Shown piece after piece: positions 42,644 through 51,601 of a stretch of 64,000 nucleotides of DNA. A program made the position numbers and the translations under genes. Within the stretch, counting starts at the first letter, position 1, and each line of letters begins with the position of its first letter. Source of the stretch: UBA7446 sp049596455 (GTDB taxonomy: Bacteria; Bacteroidota; Bacteroidia; Flavobacteriales; Flavobacteriaceae). The notes beneath the pieces were generated by a model. The model was not told the DNA's origin, made no database searches, and was given only the letters and a program-made list of their open reading frames with translations. The stretch is from contig JBMYLP010000002.1 of the NCBI GenBank assembly GCA_049596455.1, positions 62,001-126,000 of the forward strand, given 5' to 3'.

Positions 42644-43923
42644 GTGTTCATCAACTCCTCAATTTCGTCGGGGTCAATGGGAATGTTTTCCATAAGGTTT
42701 TTGGGCGCACCGCTAGATTGTACCACCACATCGTCTTCAAGGCGTATGCCAAAACCTTCTTTGGGCACATAAATACCGGGTTCTACCGTAAACACCATAT
42801 TGGCTTGTATGGGTTCGTCTAGCAATCCGTAGTCATGAGTGTCTAGGCCCAAATGATGCGAAGTCCCGTGCATAAAATACTTTTTGTACGCCTCGGCGTT
42901 TTCGGTAACTTCTTTTTTTGTTAGGAACCCCAAATCCACCAGTGCGCTACTCATTATTTTGCCCACTTCTTTGTGGAATTCTTTCCATAAAACGCCGGGT
43001 TGCAGCAATTGTGTGGCTTCATTTTTCACTTTAAGTACGGCATCATAAACAGTACGTTGGCGTGGGGTAAATTGTCCAGAGACAGGTATAGTCCTTGTCA
43101 TATCTGAGGAATAATTGCCGTATTCGGCACCAACATCCAGCAGTAGTACATCGCCTTCTTTGCATTGTCTGCAATTTTCTATGTAGTGCAACACATTACT
43201 GTTAGCCCCGGAAGCAATAATGGGCGTGTAGGCAAACCCTTTGGAACGGTTACGCAAAAACTCATGTGCAAACTCTGCCTCAATTTCATGTTCCCAAACG
43301 CCGGGCTTTACAAAGCTTAAAATACGTCTAAATCCTTTTTCGGTAATATCACAAGCATGTTGTATTTGCGCAATTTCTTTGGGGTCTTTTACGCTGCGAA
43401 GGGCTTGTAAAATAAAATTACTTTTTTCGTAAGTATGCTTAGGGAATTGCTCCTTACACCAATTAATAAAACGATCTTCTCTGGTTTGAGTTTCTACCTT
43501 AGCGCGGTAGTGTTCGTTGGTATTGATATAAATGTGGTCAACTTGTTTTGCTAATTCTAAAAAAGTTTTTTTAAACTTATCTGTCCATAAAACCGTTTCT
43601 ACTCCCGATAATTTAGTGGTTTCTTCTTTGGTAAGTTTATGCCCTTCCCAAACGGCTATATGCGCATTGGTTTCACGTACAAAAACCATTTCACGCTGCG
43701 CTGGGTCTTTCGCATCAGGGTATAGGACAAGGATAGTTTCTTCCTGGTCAATGCCGGTCAGGTAAAACAAATCACGGTGTTGTGCAAAGGGCAGGGTGCT
43801 ATCTGCACTTACAGGGTAAATGTCATTGGAGTTAAAAACAGCAATGCTGTTGGGTTTTAGCTGCGCCATAAAGTTTTGGCGGTGTTGGCTAAAAACAGAT
43901 GCGGGGAGTGGTGTATATTTCAT
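42640..43923 (-). CDS. Aminopeptidase P family (M24) metallopeptidase
   Basis: 427 residues from the ATG at 43923. The N-terminal creatinase-like domain is about 1-170; the C-terminal M24 domain holds the metal ligands: D in L-D-V-G-A-E-Y-G-N and S-S-D-M-T-R-T, H in H-G-T-S-H-H-L-G-L-D, E in V-E-P-G-I-Y and R-L-E-D-D-V. It removes N-terminal residues before proline, in the cytosol. Divergent from the BNR gene by 41 bp. Confidence 0.93.
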   Translation of the reverse strand: MKYTPLPASVFSQHRQNFMAQLKPNSIAVFNSNDIYPVSADSTLPFAQHRDLFYLTGIDQEETILVLYPDAKDPAQREMVFVRETNAHIAVWEGHKLTKEETTKLSGVETVLWTDKFKKTFLELAKQVDHIYINTNEHYRAKVETQTREDRFINWCKEQFPKHTYEKSNFILQALRSVKDPKEIAQIQHACDITEKGFRRILSFVKPGVWEHEIEAEFAHEFLRNRSKGFAYTPIIASGANSNVLHYIENCRQCKEGDVLLLDVGAEYGNYSSDMTRTIPVSGQFTPRQRTVYDAVLKVKNEATQLLQPGVLWKEFHKEVGKIMSSALVDLGFLTKKEVTENAEAYKKYFMHGTSHHLGLDTHDYGLLDEPIQANMVFTVEPGIYVPKEGFGIRLEDDVVVQSSGAPKNLMENIPIDPDEIEELMNT

Positions 43924-43964
43924 ATCGTAAAGTAAAAAAATTATATTCACATAAAATTAAAACC

Positions 43965-46784
43965 ATGAAATACATCTTATTTCTTCTTGGATTTGCAGTT
44001 GCCCTTGGGCAACCTAAACCTACATCGCCTTCTAAATTACTTCAAACCACTACCAAAATAGATGCATTAATAGCGCAATCGCTTGTAGCTAAATTACCGT
44101 TAACTAATATTGGTCCAAGCGTAATGAGCGGTCGCGTGACCGATTTGGCGGTGAACCCAAACGCAACCTATGAGTTTTATGTGGCTTATGCCTCTGGTGG
44201 ATTGTGGTACACCAACAACAACGGCACTACGTTTTCACCAGTCATGGACAACAGCCCCACGCAAAATATCGGAGATATTGCCGTGCATTGGCCTACACAT
44301 ACAATTTATGTTGGAACGGGCGAAAACAATGCCTCACGTTCATCCTATGCAGGCATCGGGATCTTAAAATCAACAGATAAAGGCAAAAGTTGGCAGCATA
44401 TGGGGTTGGAAGACGCGCATCATATTGGCAAAATTGAAATCAGCCCTCACGACCCCAACGTAGTTGTTGTAGGGGTTACAGGGCATTTATACTCTGAAAA
44501 CCCTAATCGAGGCATTTATAAATCTATCGATGGAGGACAAACTTGGCAGCAAACATTGTCTTTAAATAACACTACTGGAATTATTGAAATCAGCGCAGCA
44601 CCAGAAGATTTTATGGTGCAATATGCTGCTGCTTGGGAAAAAGACCGCAAAGCATGGAATTTTTCGGGTAGTGGAAGTGCGTCAGGGATTTACAAAAGTA
44701 CCGATGGAGGTAATTCATGGAAACTCATAACTACCTCAAATAGTGGTTTTCCTCAAGGCGATGGTGTTGGTCGCATTGGCGTGGCGGCTTTTGATGCCCA
44801 AACGGTTTATGCTATTGTTGACAATCAAAATAGACGTCCTTTAAAACAAGAGGCAAGCAAAAAATTGACAAAAAAAGATTTTGAGGGGATTTCGTTGGAA
44901 GCTTTTATGGCAATAGATACCAAATTACTCGACAATTTTTTAAAAGACAATGATTTTCCTAAAGAACATACCACCGAAAGCATGCGCAAAGCAGTGCGAA
45001 ACGGCGTACTTAAACCTTCAGATATTGCACTGTATTTGACTGATGCAAACGCCGATTTGTTTGACACGCCTGTAATAGGTGCTCAGGTATATAAAAGTGA
45101 AGACGGCGGACAGTCGTGGATAAAAACCCACGAAGGTTTTTTGGATGATGTATATTATAGCTATGGCTACTATTTTGGAATGATTCATGTTGCACCAACA
45201 GATAGCAGTCGTATTTATATATACGGCGTACCAATGCTTACTTCATCCGATGGAGGAAAAACATTCAGCTCATTAGATGCGCCAAACGCTCATGTGGATC
45301 ATCACGCCCTTTGGATAAACCCCAACAACCCAAAACATCTCATTAACGGAAACGACGGAGGAGTTAACCTTAGCTATGATGGTGGAAAAAATTGGATAAA
45401 AGCGAATCAGCCATCGGTTGGGCAATTTTATACGGTTTATGCTGATAATCAAAAGCCATATCACGTGTATGGGGGTTTACAAGACAATGGCGTTTGGGAA
45501 GCACCTCATGACAGTCGCGAGAGTGTAGCATGGCATCAATCGGGACACAATGCATGGACGAATATTATGGGCGGCGATGGCATGCAAATTCAAGTAGATA
45601 AGCGCAACGCAAATATTGTTTACACAGGCTATCAGTTTGGAAATTATTTTCGTATTAATAGAGAAAAAAATAAACGCACAAATATTCAACCGAAGCATAA
45701 ATTAGGAGAAGCACCACTACGATTTAATTGGCAAACACCCATTTTACTGTCCCCACACAACAACGACATCTTGTATTTGGGCAGCAACAAGCTACACCGT
45801 TCTATGGACAAAGGAGATGAATGGGTGGCCATTTCTGACGACTTAACCACAGGAGGAAAAAAAGGGAATGTGCCTTACGGAACAATTACTACTATTGATG
45901 AGTCTTCGTTTACTTTTGGACAACTTGTGGTTGGTTCAGACGACGGACTTATTCATCTTAGCAATGATAGCGGCACTACATGGTCGTGTATTAGCAACGA
46001 TTTGCCTCAGCATTTATGGGTGAGCAGGGTGCAATTTTCAGCGCATAACCCCTCTCGGATTTATGTTACACTAAACGGCTACCGCTGGGATAATTTTACT
46101 CCTTATGTGTATGTTTCGGATGATTTGGGCGCCACATGGCGAAGCATTTCTGCTAATTTACCCGATGCTCCCGTAAACGTTATTCGGGAGGATTTCACAG
46201 ATGAACAATTGCTTTATGTTGGAACAGATAATGGATTGTACATCAGTGTAAATCAAGGCACTTATTGGCATTTGGCAGACAGTGACATGCCACGAGTTGC
46301 CGTTCATGATTTGTTTATCCAAACGGAAGAAAACGATTTGCTTGTGGGAACACACGGTCGATCTATTTATATATTGCCATTAGAGGAGGTACAGCAGTTA
46401 CCAAAACTTCTTGCCCAATCTGTTGCTATTCTTGAACCGGAACAAATAAAGCACAGTAAAAGATGGGGGCAAAAAAGCAGGGTTTGGTATGACGCCTACA
46501 CGCCAAAATTTAATTGGACTTTCTTTGCGCAAAATCAAACTGATGGTGTGTTCACAGTGACTTCTGAAAAAGGAGTTGTAGTTCACGAAGAAGCTATTCA
46601 GCTATCTAAAGGACTTCAGAAAATTCCATATGGCTTAGTCATGCAGCCAGATATGGTGAAATCATTTAACCGAAAACATAAAACAGGGATAGAACCTGCA
46701 GACGATGGCAATACGTATTTACCCAAAGGTACTTACACCCTTTTATGGAACAATGAAGTAAAAACGAAGCTAACAATAGAGTAG
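43965..46784 (+). CDS. Secreted BNR/sortilin-like beta-propeller protein
   Basis: 939 residues from the ATG at 43965; signal peptide about 1-16 (ends V-A-L-G-Q). It contains many BNR/Asp-box repeats (for example S-T-D-K-G-K-S-W, S-I-D-G-G-Q-T-W, S-T-D-G-G-N-S-W, S-S-D-G-G-K-T-F), arranged as in VPS10/sortilin-like propellers. It resembles the large Bacteroidota family often labelled glycosyl hydrolase; no catalytic residues can be assigned. No T9SS tail is seen. Probably periplasmic or surface. Confidence 0.75.
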   Translation: MKYILFLLGFAVALGQPKPTSPSKLLQTTTKIDALIAQSLVAKLPLTNIGPSVMSGRVTDLAVNPNATYEFYVAYASGGLWYTNNNGTTFSPVMDNSPTQNIGDIAVHWPTHTIYVGTGENNASRSSYAGIGILKSTDKGKSWQHMGLEDAHHIGKIEISPHDPNVVVVGVTGHLYSENPNRGIYKSIDGGQTWQQTLSLNNTTGIIEISAAPEDFMVQYAAAWEKDRKAWNFSGSGSASGIYKSTDGGNSWKLITTSNSGFPQGDGVGRIGVAAFDAQTVYAIVDNQNRRPLKQEASKKLTKKDFEGISLEAFMAIDTKLLDNFLKDNDFPKEHTTESMRKAVRNGVLKPSDIALYLTDANADLFDTPVIGAQVYKSEDGGQSWIKTHEGFLDDVYYSYGYYFGMIHVAPTDSSRIYIYGVPMLTSSDGGKTFSSLDAPNAHVDHHALWINPNNPKHLINGNDGGVNLSYDGGKNWIKANQPSVGQFYTVYADNQKPYHVYGGLQDNGVWEAPHDSRESVAWHQSGHNAWTNIMGGDGMQIQVDKRNANIVYTGYQFGNYFRINREKNKRTNIQPKHKLGEAPLRFNWQTPILLSPHNNDILYLGSNKLHRSMDKGDEWVAISDDLTTGGKKGNVPYGTITTIDESSFTFGQLVVGSDDGLIHLSNDSGTTWSCISNDLPQHLWVSRVQFSAHNPSRIYVTLNGYRWDNFTPYVYVSDDLGATWRSISANLPDAPVNVIREDFTDEQLLYVGTDNGLYISVNQGTYWHLADSDMPRVAVHDLFIQTEENDLLVGTHGRSIYILPLEEVQQLPKLLAQSVAILEPEQIKHSKRWGQKSRVWYDAYTPKFNWTFFAQNQTDGVFTVTSEKGVVVHEEAIQLSKGLQKIPYGLVMQPDMVKSFNRKHKTGIEPADDGNTYLPKGTYTLLWNNEVKTKLTIE

Positions 46785-46872
46785 TTTTGTTTGAATCGCC
46801 AGAAACATTTTTTCTTGTTGTTTAAACAAAAAACAGAAAGGATGTTAGAATTATCCTAAATAACCTAAAACC

Positions 46873-46904
46873 TTTGGCGTTCAGGCGTTCAGCACCTAAT
46901 TTTG
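46873..46904 (+). promoter_or_regulatory. sdhCAB promoter candidate
   Basis: TTTG (46873-46876), a 20-nt spacer and TAATTTTG (46897-46904) fit the Bacteroidota promoter consensus very well. The leader to the sdhC ATG at 46926 is about 15-20 nt. Confidence 0.6.
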
Positions 46905-46925
46905 TATCCAACAAAAGCCAAAACT

Positions 46926-47585
46926 ATGGGAGTCACCTTATCTTCAACCATCCTCAGAAAAGTAGCCATGGCACTGTCTGGTATTTTCTTAATGATCTTT
47001 TTGCTGCAACATTTTGTCATCAACATAACATCTGTTTTTAGCGAAGCTATTTTCAACCAGTTTTCGCATTTTATGGGTACTAATCCCATAGTGCAGTTTT
47101 TACTCCAGCCCATACTCATCTTTGGAGTAATTTTTCACTTTGTGATGGGGTTTGTCCTTGATATTCAAAACAAACACGCTCGGGGTACGCGCTATACCGT
47201 TTATAAAGGAAGCGCTAATGCAAGCTGGGTCTCGCGAAACATGCTGATTTCTGGCGCCACGGTATTGGCATTTTTGGCCTTACATTTTTATGATTTTTGG
47301 GTACCCGAAATGAATTACAAATACATCGAAGTATTACCTGAAGATCCAACCCGTTATTACGAAGAGTTGGTGCACAAATTTGAAGACCTAACACGTGTGG
47401 TGTTGTATGTTATTTCATTCTTCTTTTTGGCGTTGCATCTATTACATGGTTTTTCCTCAGCATTTCAATCTATGGGCTTTAATAACAAATATACTCCTGC
47501 TGTAAAATCGTTTGGAAAATTGTATGCCATAGGTATTCCTGTAGGGTATGCTTTTATCGCTATTTTTCACTTTTTAAATCACTAA
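46926..47585 (+). CDS. sdhC: Succinate dehydrogenase cytochrome b subunit
   Basis: 219 residues from the ATG at 46926. Five membrane segments, with His in L-L-Q-H-F-V, F-H-F-V-M, L-H-F-Y-D-F-W, L-H-L-L-H and I-F-H-F-L suited to heme b ligation. It matches the single-subunit (type B) membrane anchor of Bacteroidota SQR/QFR. First gene of the sdh operon, 2 nt before sdhA. Confidence 0.93.
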   Translation: MGVTLSSTILRKVAMALSGIFLMIFLLQHFVINITSVFSEAIFNQFSHFMGTNPIVQFLLQPILIFGVIFHFVMGFVLDIQNKHARGTRYTVYKGSANASWVSRNMLISGATVLAFLALHFYDFWVPEMNYKYIEVLPEDPTRYYEELVHKFEDLTRVVLYVISFFFLALHLLHGFSSAFQSMGFNNKYTPAVKSFGKLYAIGIPVGYAFIAIFHFLNH

Positions 47586-47587
47586 AT

Positions 47588-49591
47588 ATGGCAACACTAG
47601 ACGCTAAAATTCCCCAAGGTCCAATTGCCGAAAAGTGGACCAACCATAAAAACAATATTGACCTGGTAAGCCCTGCAAACAAACGTTTGATTGACGTAAT
47701 TGTAGTGGGTACGGGGCTTGCGGGAGGTTCTGCCGCAGCTACACTAGCCGAATTGGGCTATAACGTAAAAGCATTTTGTTTCCAAGACTCTCCCAGACGT
47801 GCGCACTCCATTGCTGCACAAGGAGGAATTAATGCAGCGAAAAATTATCAAGGTGACGGAGACTCCACCTATCGCTTGTTTTATGATACAGTAAAAGGCG
47901 GCGATTACCGTGCTCGCGAAGCTAATGTATATCGTTTGGCAGAGGTTTCTGCTAACATCATTGACCAATGCGTCGCACAAGGCGTTCCCTTTGCTCGTGA
48001 TTATGGCGGACTTTTGGATAACCGTTCGTTTGGGGGTGTACTTGTATCTAGAACATTTTACGCTAAAGGTCAAACCGGACAGCAGTTGTTATTGGGGGCG
48101 TACTCTGCTATGAACCGTCAAATAGGGCGTGGCAAAATTAAAATGTATAACCGCCACGAAATGCTAGATTTGGTAAAAGTGGACGGTAAAGCAAGAGGGA
48201 TTATTACAAGAAATTTGGTTACTGGCGAAATTGAACGCCATGCAGCGCATGCCGTAGTTATTGCCTCAGGCGGATATGGAAATTTATTCTATTTGTCCAC
48301 CAATGCTATGGGAAGTAACGTAACCGCTGCATGGAAAATCCATAAGCAAGGGGCATATTTTGCCAATCCATGCTTTACACAAATTCACCCAACGTGTATT
48401 CCCGTTTCAGGCGATCATCAGTCAAAATTAACTCTAATGTCAGAGTCGCTCCGAAACGATGGACGCATTTGGGTTCCCAAGAAGAAAGAAGACGCAGAAG
48501 CCATTCGTGAAGGACGACTTAAACCCACCAATTTGGCAGAGGAAGATCGCGACTACTATTTGGAGCGCCGTTATCCTGCCTTTGGTAATCTTGTGCCACG
48601 AGATGTGGCATCGCGTGCTGCCAAAGAACGCTGCGATGAGGGCTATGGCGTTAACAAAACCGGCGAGGCAGTTTTCCTCGATTTTGCGGATGCCATTATT
48701 CGTTATGGTAAAGAAAAGGCGCACGTTAAGGGATTGGATGAAAATGATACCGCACTGGTTCAAAAATTGGGGAAGGAAATTATAAAGGCAAAGTATGGAA
48801 ACTTGTTTCAGATGTACGAGAAAATCGTAGATCAGAATCCATACGAAACTCCGATGATGATTTATCCAGCGGTACATTATACCATGGGAGGCGTATGGGT
48901 TGATTACAATCTTATGACCACTATTCCTGGCTGTTTTGCTATCGGTGAAGCCAATTTTTCGGACCACGGTGCCAACCGCTTAGGTGCATCTGCGCTTATG
49001 CAAGGATTGGCAGACGGCTATTTTGTGTTGCCCTATACCATCGGAGATTATTTGGCAGATGATATTCGCACAGGACCTATTTCTACAGATACACCAGAGT
49101 TTGAAGCTGCAGAGCAGCGCGTTCAAGCACAAATAGATGCCTTTATGAACAACAAAGGCACCAAAACGGTAGATTATTTCCACCGAAAATTGGGTAAAAT
49201 CATCTGGAACAAATGTGGGATGTCTCGCAATGAAGATGGATTAAAAGAAGCCATGAAAGAAGTTAAAGCGCTTCGAGAGGAGTTTTATAAAGACGTTTTT
49301 GTACCTGGAACAGCAGACTCGTTTAACGAACCACTCGCAAAAGCACTTCGTGTAGCAGATTTTTTAGAGTTGGGCGAATTGTTTGCCAAAGACGCTTTAG
49401 AGCGCACCGAGTCTTGTGGAGGTCACTTTAGAGAAGAATCGCAAAGCCCTGAGGGCGAAGCCCTTCGTGACGATGCTAATTTCACTTTTGTTTCGGCATG
49501 GGAATACAACGGCGAGCCAAGCGATGCCAAGCTGCATAAGGAAGCACTGAATTATGAAAATATTGAACTTAAAACACGATCGTACAAGTAG
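47588..49591 (+). CDS. sdhA: Succinate dehydrogenase flavoprotein subunit
   Basis: 667 residues. FAD-binding G-T-G-L-A-G-G-S-A-A near 38, covalent-FAD region H-S-I-A-A-Q-G-G-I-N-A-A near 73, active-site H-P-T-C-I-P near 260 and G-E-A-N-F-S-D-H-G-A-N-R-L-G-A-S near 450. Oxidises succinate to fumarate at the inner face of the membrane. The stop TAG directly abuts the left arm of the inverted repeat around the next gene. Confidence 0.96.
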   Translation: MATLDAKIPQGPIAEKWTNHKNNIDLVSPANKRLIDVIVVGTGLAGGSAAATLAELGYNVKAFCFQDSPRRAHSIAAQGGINAAKNYQGDGDSTYRLFYDTVKGGDYRAREANVYRLAEVSANIIDQCVAQGVPFARDYGGLLDNRSFGGVLVSRTFYAKGQTGQQLLLGAYSAMNRQIGRGKIKMYNRHEMLDLVKVDGKARGIITRNLVTGEIERHAAHAVVIASGGYGNLFYLSTNAMGSNVTAAWKIHKQGAYFANPCFTQIHPTCIPVSGDHQSKLTLMSESLRNDGRIWVPKKKEDAEAIREGRLKPTNLAEEDRDYYLERRYPAFGNLVPRDVASRAAKERCDEGYGVNKTGEAVFLDFADAIIRYGKEKAHVKGLDENDTALVQKLGKEIIKAKYGNLFQMYEKIVDQNPYETPMMIYPAVHYTMGGVWVDYNLMTTIPGCFAIGEANFSDHGANRLGASALMQGLADGYFVLPYTIGDYLADDIRTGPISTDTPEFEAAEQRVQAQIDAFMNNKGTKTVDYFHRKLGKIIWNKCGMSRNEDGLKEAMKEVKALREEFYKDVFVPGTADSFNEPLAKALRVADFLELGELFAKDALERTESCGGHFREESQSPEGEALRDDANFTFVSAWEYNGEPSDAKLHKEALNYENIELKTRSYK

Positions 49592-50019
49592 ATTAGGCAA
49601 AAGGGAATAGTTATTAGTTAATAGATGACACAAATTCAATCATATAAAGACTTATTGATTTGGCAAAAAGGTATTGCTTTGGTCAAATCAGTTTATTTGT
49701 TATGTAAGGAATTGCCTAAAGAAGAAATTTTTGGCTTGCAAAGTCAGATGAAGCGTGCCGCTATTTCTATTCCTTCCAATATCGCTGAAGGTTATGGAAG
49801 AAACTATTCTCAAAATTACATTCAATTTTTGCGTATTGCACGCGGCTCTTTACTTGAATTGGAAACCCAACTCATTATTTCTAAAGAGTTAAAATTGATT
49901 GGAAACAAATTGTATCAAAAAGTACAGGGATTAATTACAGAAGAAAATAAAATGTTAAATGCCTTTATAAAGTCAATAAGCAAGGAAAAATAACTGTTGC
50001 CTATTGCCTTTTGGCTAAT
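49592..50019. repeat. 19-nt inverted repeat flanking the four-helix-bundle gene
   Basis: The left arm 49592-49610 reads ATTAGGCAAAAGGGAATAG. The right arm 50001-50019, read on the opposite strand, is ATTAGCCAAAAGGCAATAG (17 of 19 match). The arms enclose exactly one gene, between the sdhA stop and 7 nt before the sdhB start, like a mobile insert. No transposase is present. Confidence 0.75.
49625..49993 (+). CDS. Four-helix-bundle protein of the 23S rRNA intervening-sequence family
   Basis: 122 residues, all helical. Motifs: K-D-L-L-I-W-Q-K-G near the start, S-Q-M-K-R-A-A-I-S-I-P-S-N-I-A-E-G near 38-54, and F-L-R-I-A-R-G-S-L-L-E-L-E-T near 67-80. This family was first found inside 23S rRNA genes and occurs as scattered copies in Bacteroidota. 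It lies inside an inverted repeat between sdhA and sdhB on the same strand. Role unknown. Confidence 0.88.
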   Translation: MTQIQSYKDLLIWQKGIALVKSVYLLCKELPKEEIFGLQSQMKRAAISIPSNIAEGYGRNYSQNYIQFLRIARGSLLELETQLIISKELKLIGNKLYQKVQGLITEENKMLNAFIKSISKEK

Positions 50020-50026
50020 ATACCAA

Positions 50027-50776
50027 ATGATGAAACTGACATTAAAAATTTGGCGACAAGAAAACGCCACCGCAAAAGGAAGCATGCACACCTATTCGCT
50101 TGACGATGTTTCACCAGATATGTCGTTTTTGGAAATGATGGACGTGCTTAACGAGCAACTGATGGAGCAAGGCATTGACCCTGTAGCTTTTGACCACGAT
50201 TGTCGAGAGGGTATTTGTGGAGCATGCTCTATGTTTATCAATGGAGAAGCTCACGGCCCAGATCGACTGATTACTACTTGCCAGTTGCACATGCGCAAAT
50301 TTAAAGATGGTGATACCATTCATATTGAGCCCTTTCGAGCAAAGCCATTTCCGGTAATTAAAGATTTGGTCGTTGATCGCTCGTCATTTGATCGCATTCA
50401 ACACGCTGGGGGTTTTGTTTCGGTAAACACTTCTGGAAATACCCAAGATGCCAACGCCATTCCTATAGAAAAAGCAGATGCCGACAAAGCATTTGATGCA
50501 GCAGCATGTATTGGCTGTGGGGCATGTGTGGCAACATGTAAAAACGCATCTGCCATGCTGTTTGTTTCCGCAAAAGTATCGCAGTATGCGCTTCTGCCAC
50601 AAGGACAAGTGGAGGCAACCGATCGTGTGCTAAATATGGTTAAGCAAATGGACGATGAAGGCTTTGGAAATTGCACCAATACCGGAGCTTGTGAGGTGGA
50701 ATGTCCTAAGGGTATTTCGTTGGAAAATATTGCCCGTATGAACCGTGAGTATCTCTCAGCGAATGTAAAAGGGTAA
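50027..50776 (+). CDS. sdhB: Succinate dehydrogenase iron-sulfur subunit
   Basis: 249 residues from the ATG at 50027 (a second ATG follows at once). Cys ligands: D-C-R-E-G-I-C-G-A-C-S-M for [2Fe-2S] near 62-70, C-I-G-C-G-A-C-V-A-T-C-K near 155-165, and a C-terminal C-T-N-T-G-A-C-E-V-E-C-P near 215. Electron relay from FAD to heme or quinone. Separated from sdhA by the inverted-repeat insert. Confidence 0.95.
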   Translation: MMKLTLKIWRQENATAKGSMHTYSLDDVSPDMSFLEMMDVLNEQLMEQGIDPVAFDHDCREGICGACSMFINGEAHGPDRLITTCQLHMRKFKDGDTIHIEPFRAKPFPVIKDLVVDRSSFDRIQHAGGFVSVNTSGNTQDANAIPIEKADADKAFDAAACIGCGACVATCKNASAMLFVSAKVSQYALLPQGQVEATDRVLNMVKQMDDEGFGNCTNTGACEVECPKGISLENIARMNREYLSANVKG

Positions 50777-50827
50777 CGAATTTAAAAGATAAACTGCCTT
50801 TTTGATTTAAATCAGTAGTTTTATCTA

Positions 50828-51601
50828 ATGAAAACCCTACACACCGCCTTACTTCAAACCAACCTGCATTGGCATAACCCTCCTGCAAATCAATTGGCAT
50901 TTGAGCAGCTTATAGAAGAGTTACCTCAAAGTATAAACCTTATTGTACTGCCCGAAATGTGGGCAACAGGTTTCACCATGACACCCAGCGACGTTGCCGA
51001 ACCCATGAGCGGTTCTTCTGTTTCTTGGATGCAACAAAAGGCAAAACAACACCATGCAGCCGTTTGCGGAAGCCTTGCCATCAAAGAAAATAATGCATTT
51101 TACAATCGATTTATTTTTGCACACCCAAACGGACAGTTAGACACCTATGACAAAGCGCATCCCTATACGCCTTCGGGAGAGGCGCGGATTTACAACGCTG
51201 GAAAGGGCAGCAGACTAATCGAATACGCAGGGTTTCGCATACGTCCGTTAGTGTGCTACGATTTGCGTTTTCCTGTTTTTGCACGTAACACGGACAACTA
51301 CGACTTGCTTATTTGCGTTGCCAACTGGCCTGCCGCACGTATTCAAGCATGGAACACGCTGCTGCGTGCGCGTGCTATAGAAAACATGGCATTTTCTGTT
51401 GGAGTAAATCGCACTGGGAAAGATGCATATCGTTTGCAATATCCAGGTGCTTCTGCGGCGTACAATGCCCTTGGAGACGAAATGGCTTTTGCTGAAGTAT
51501 CAGATTCCATTGCATTGGTTGAGTTAGATAAAAATGAGCTGTATAAATTGCGCAAAAAGCTCCCCTTTTTGGACGATCGAGACGTGTTTACTCTACAATA
51601 A
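50828..51601 (+). CDS. Carbon-nitrogen hydrolase (omega-amidase/NIT2-like)
   Basis: 257 residues. Nitrilase-fold triad: Glu in L-P-E-M-W-A-T-G-F near 43, Lys in Y-D-K-A-H-P near 110, Cys in P-L-V-C-Y-D-L-R-F-P near 143. It matches the YafV/NIT2 group that hydrolyses alpha-ketoglutaramate or related amides, a metabolite-repair role. It overlaps the convergent lipoprotein gene by 14 nt. Confidence 0.88.
   Translation: MKTLHTALLQTNLHWHNPPANQLAFEQLIEELPQSINLIVLPEMWATGFTMTPSDVAEPMSGSSVSWMQQKAKQHHAAVCGSLAIKENNAFYNRFIFAHPNGQLDTYDKAHPYTPSGEARIYNAGKGSRLIEYAGFRIRPLVCYDLRFPVFARNTDNYDLLICVANWPAARIQAWNTLLRARAIENMAFSVGVNRTGKDAYRLQYPGASAAYNALGDEMAFAEVSDSIALVELDKNELYKLRKKLPFLDDRDVFTLQ

Noticed and set aside
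48440..48967. 175-codon ORF antisense to sdhA
   Set aside because: Entirely inside the highly conserved sdhA gene on the other strand; a shadow of its codon pattern.
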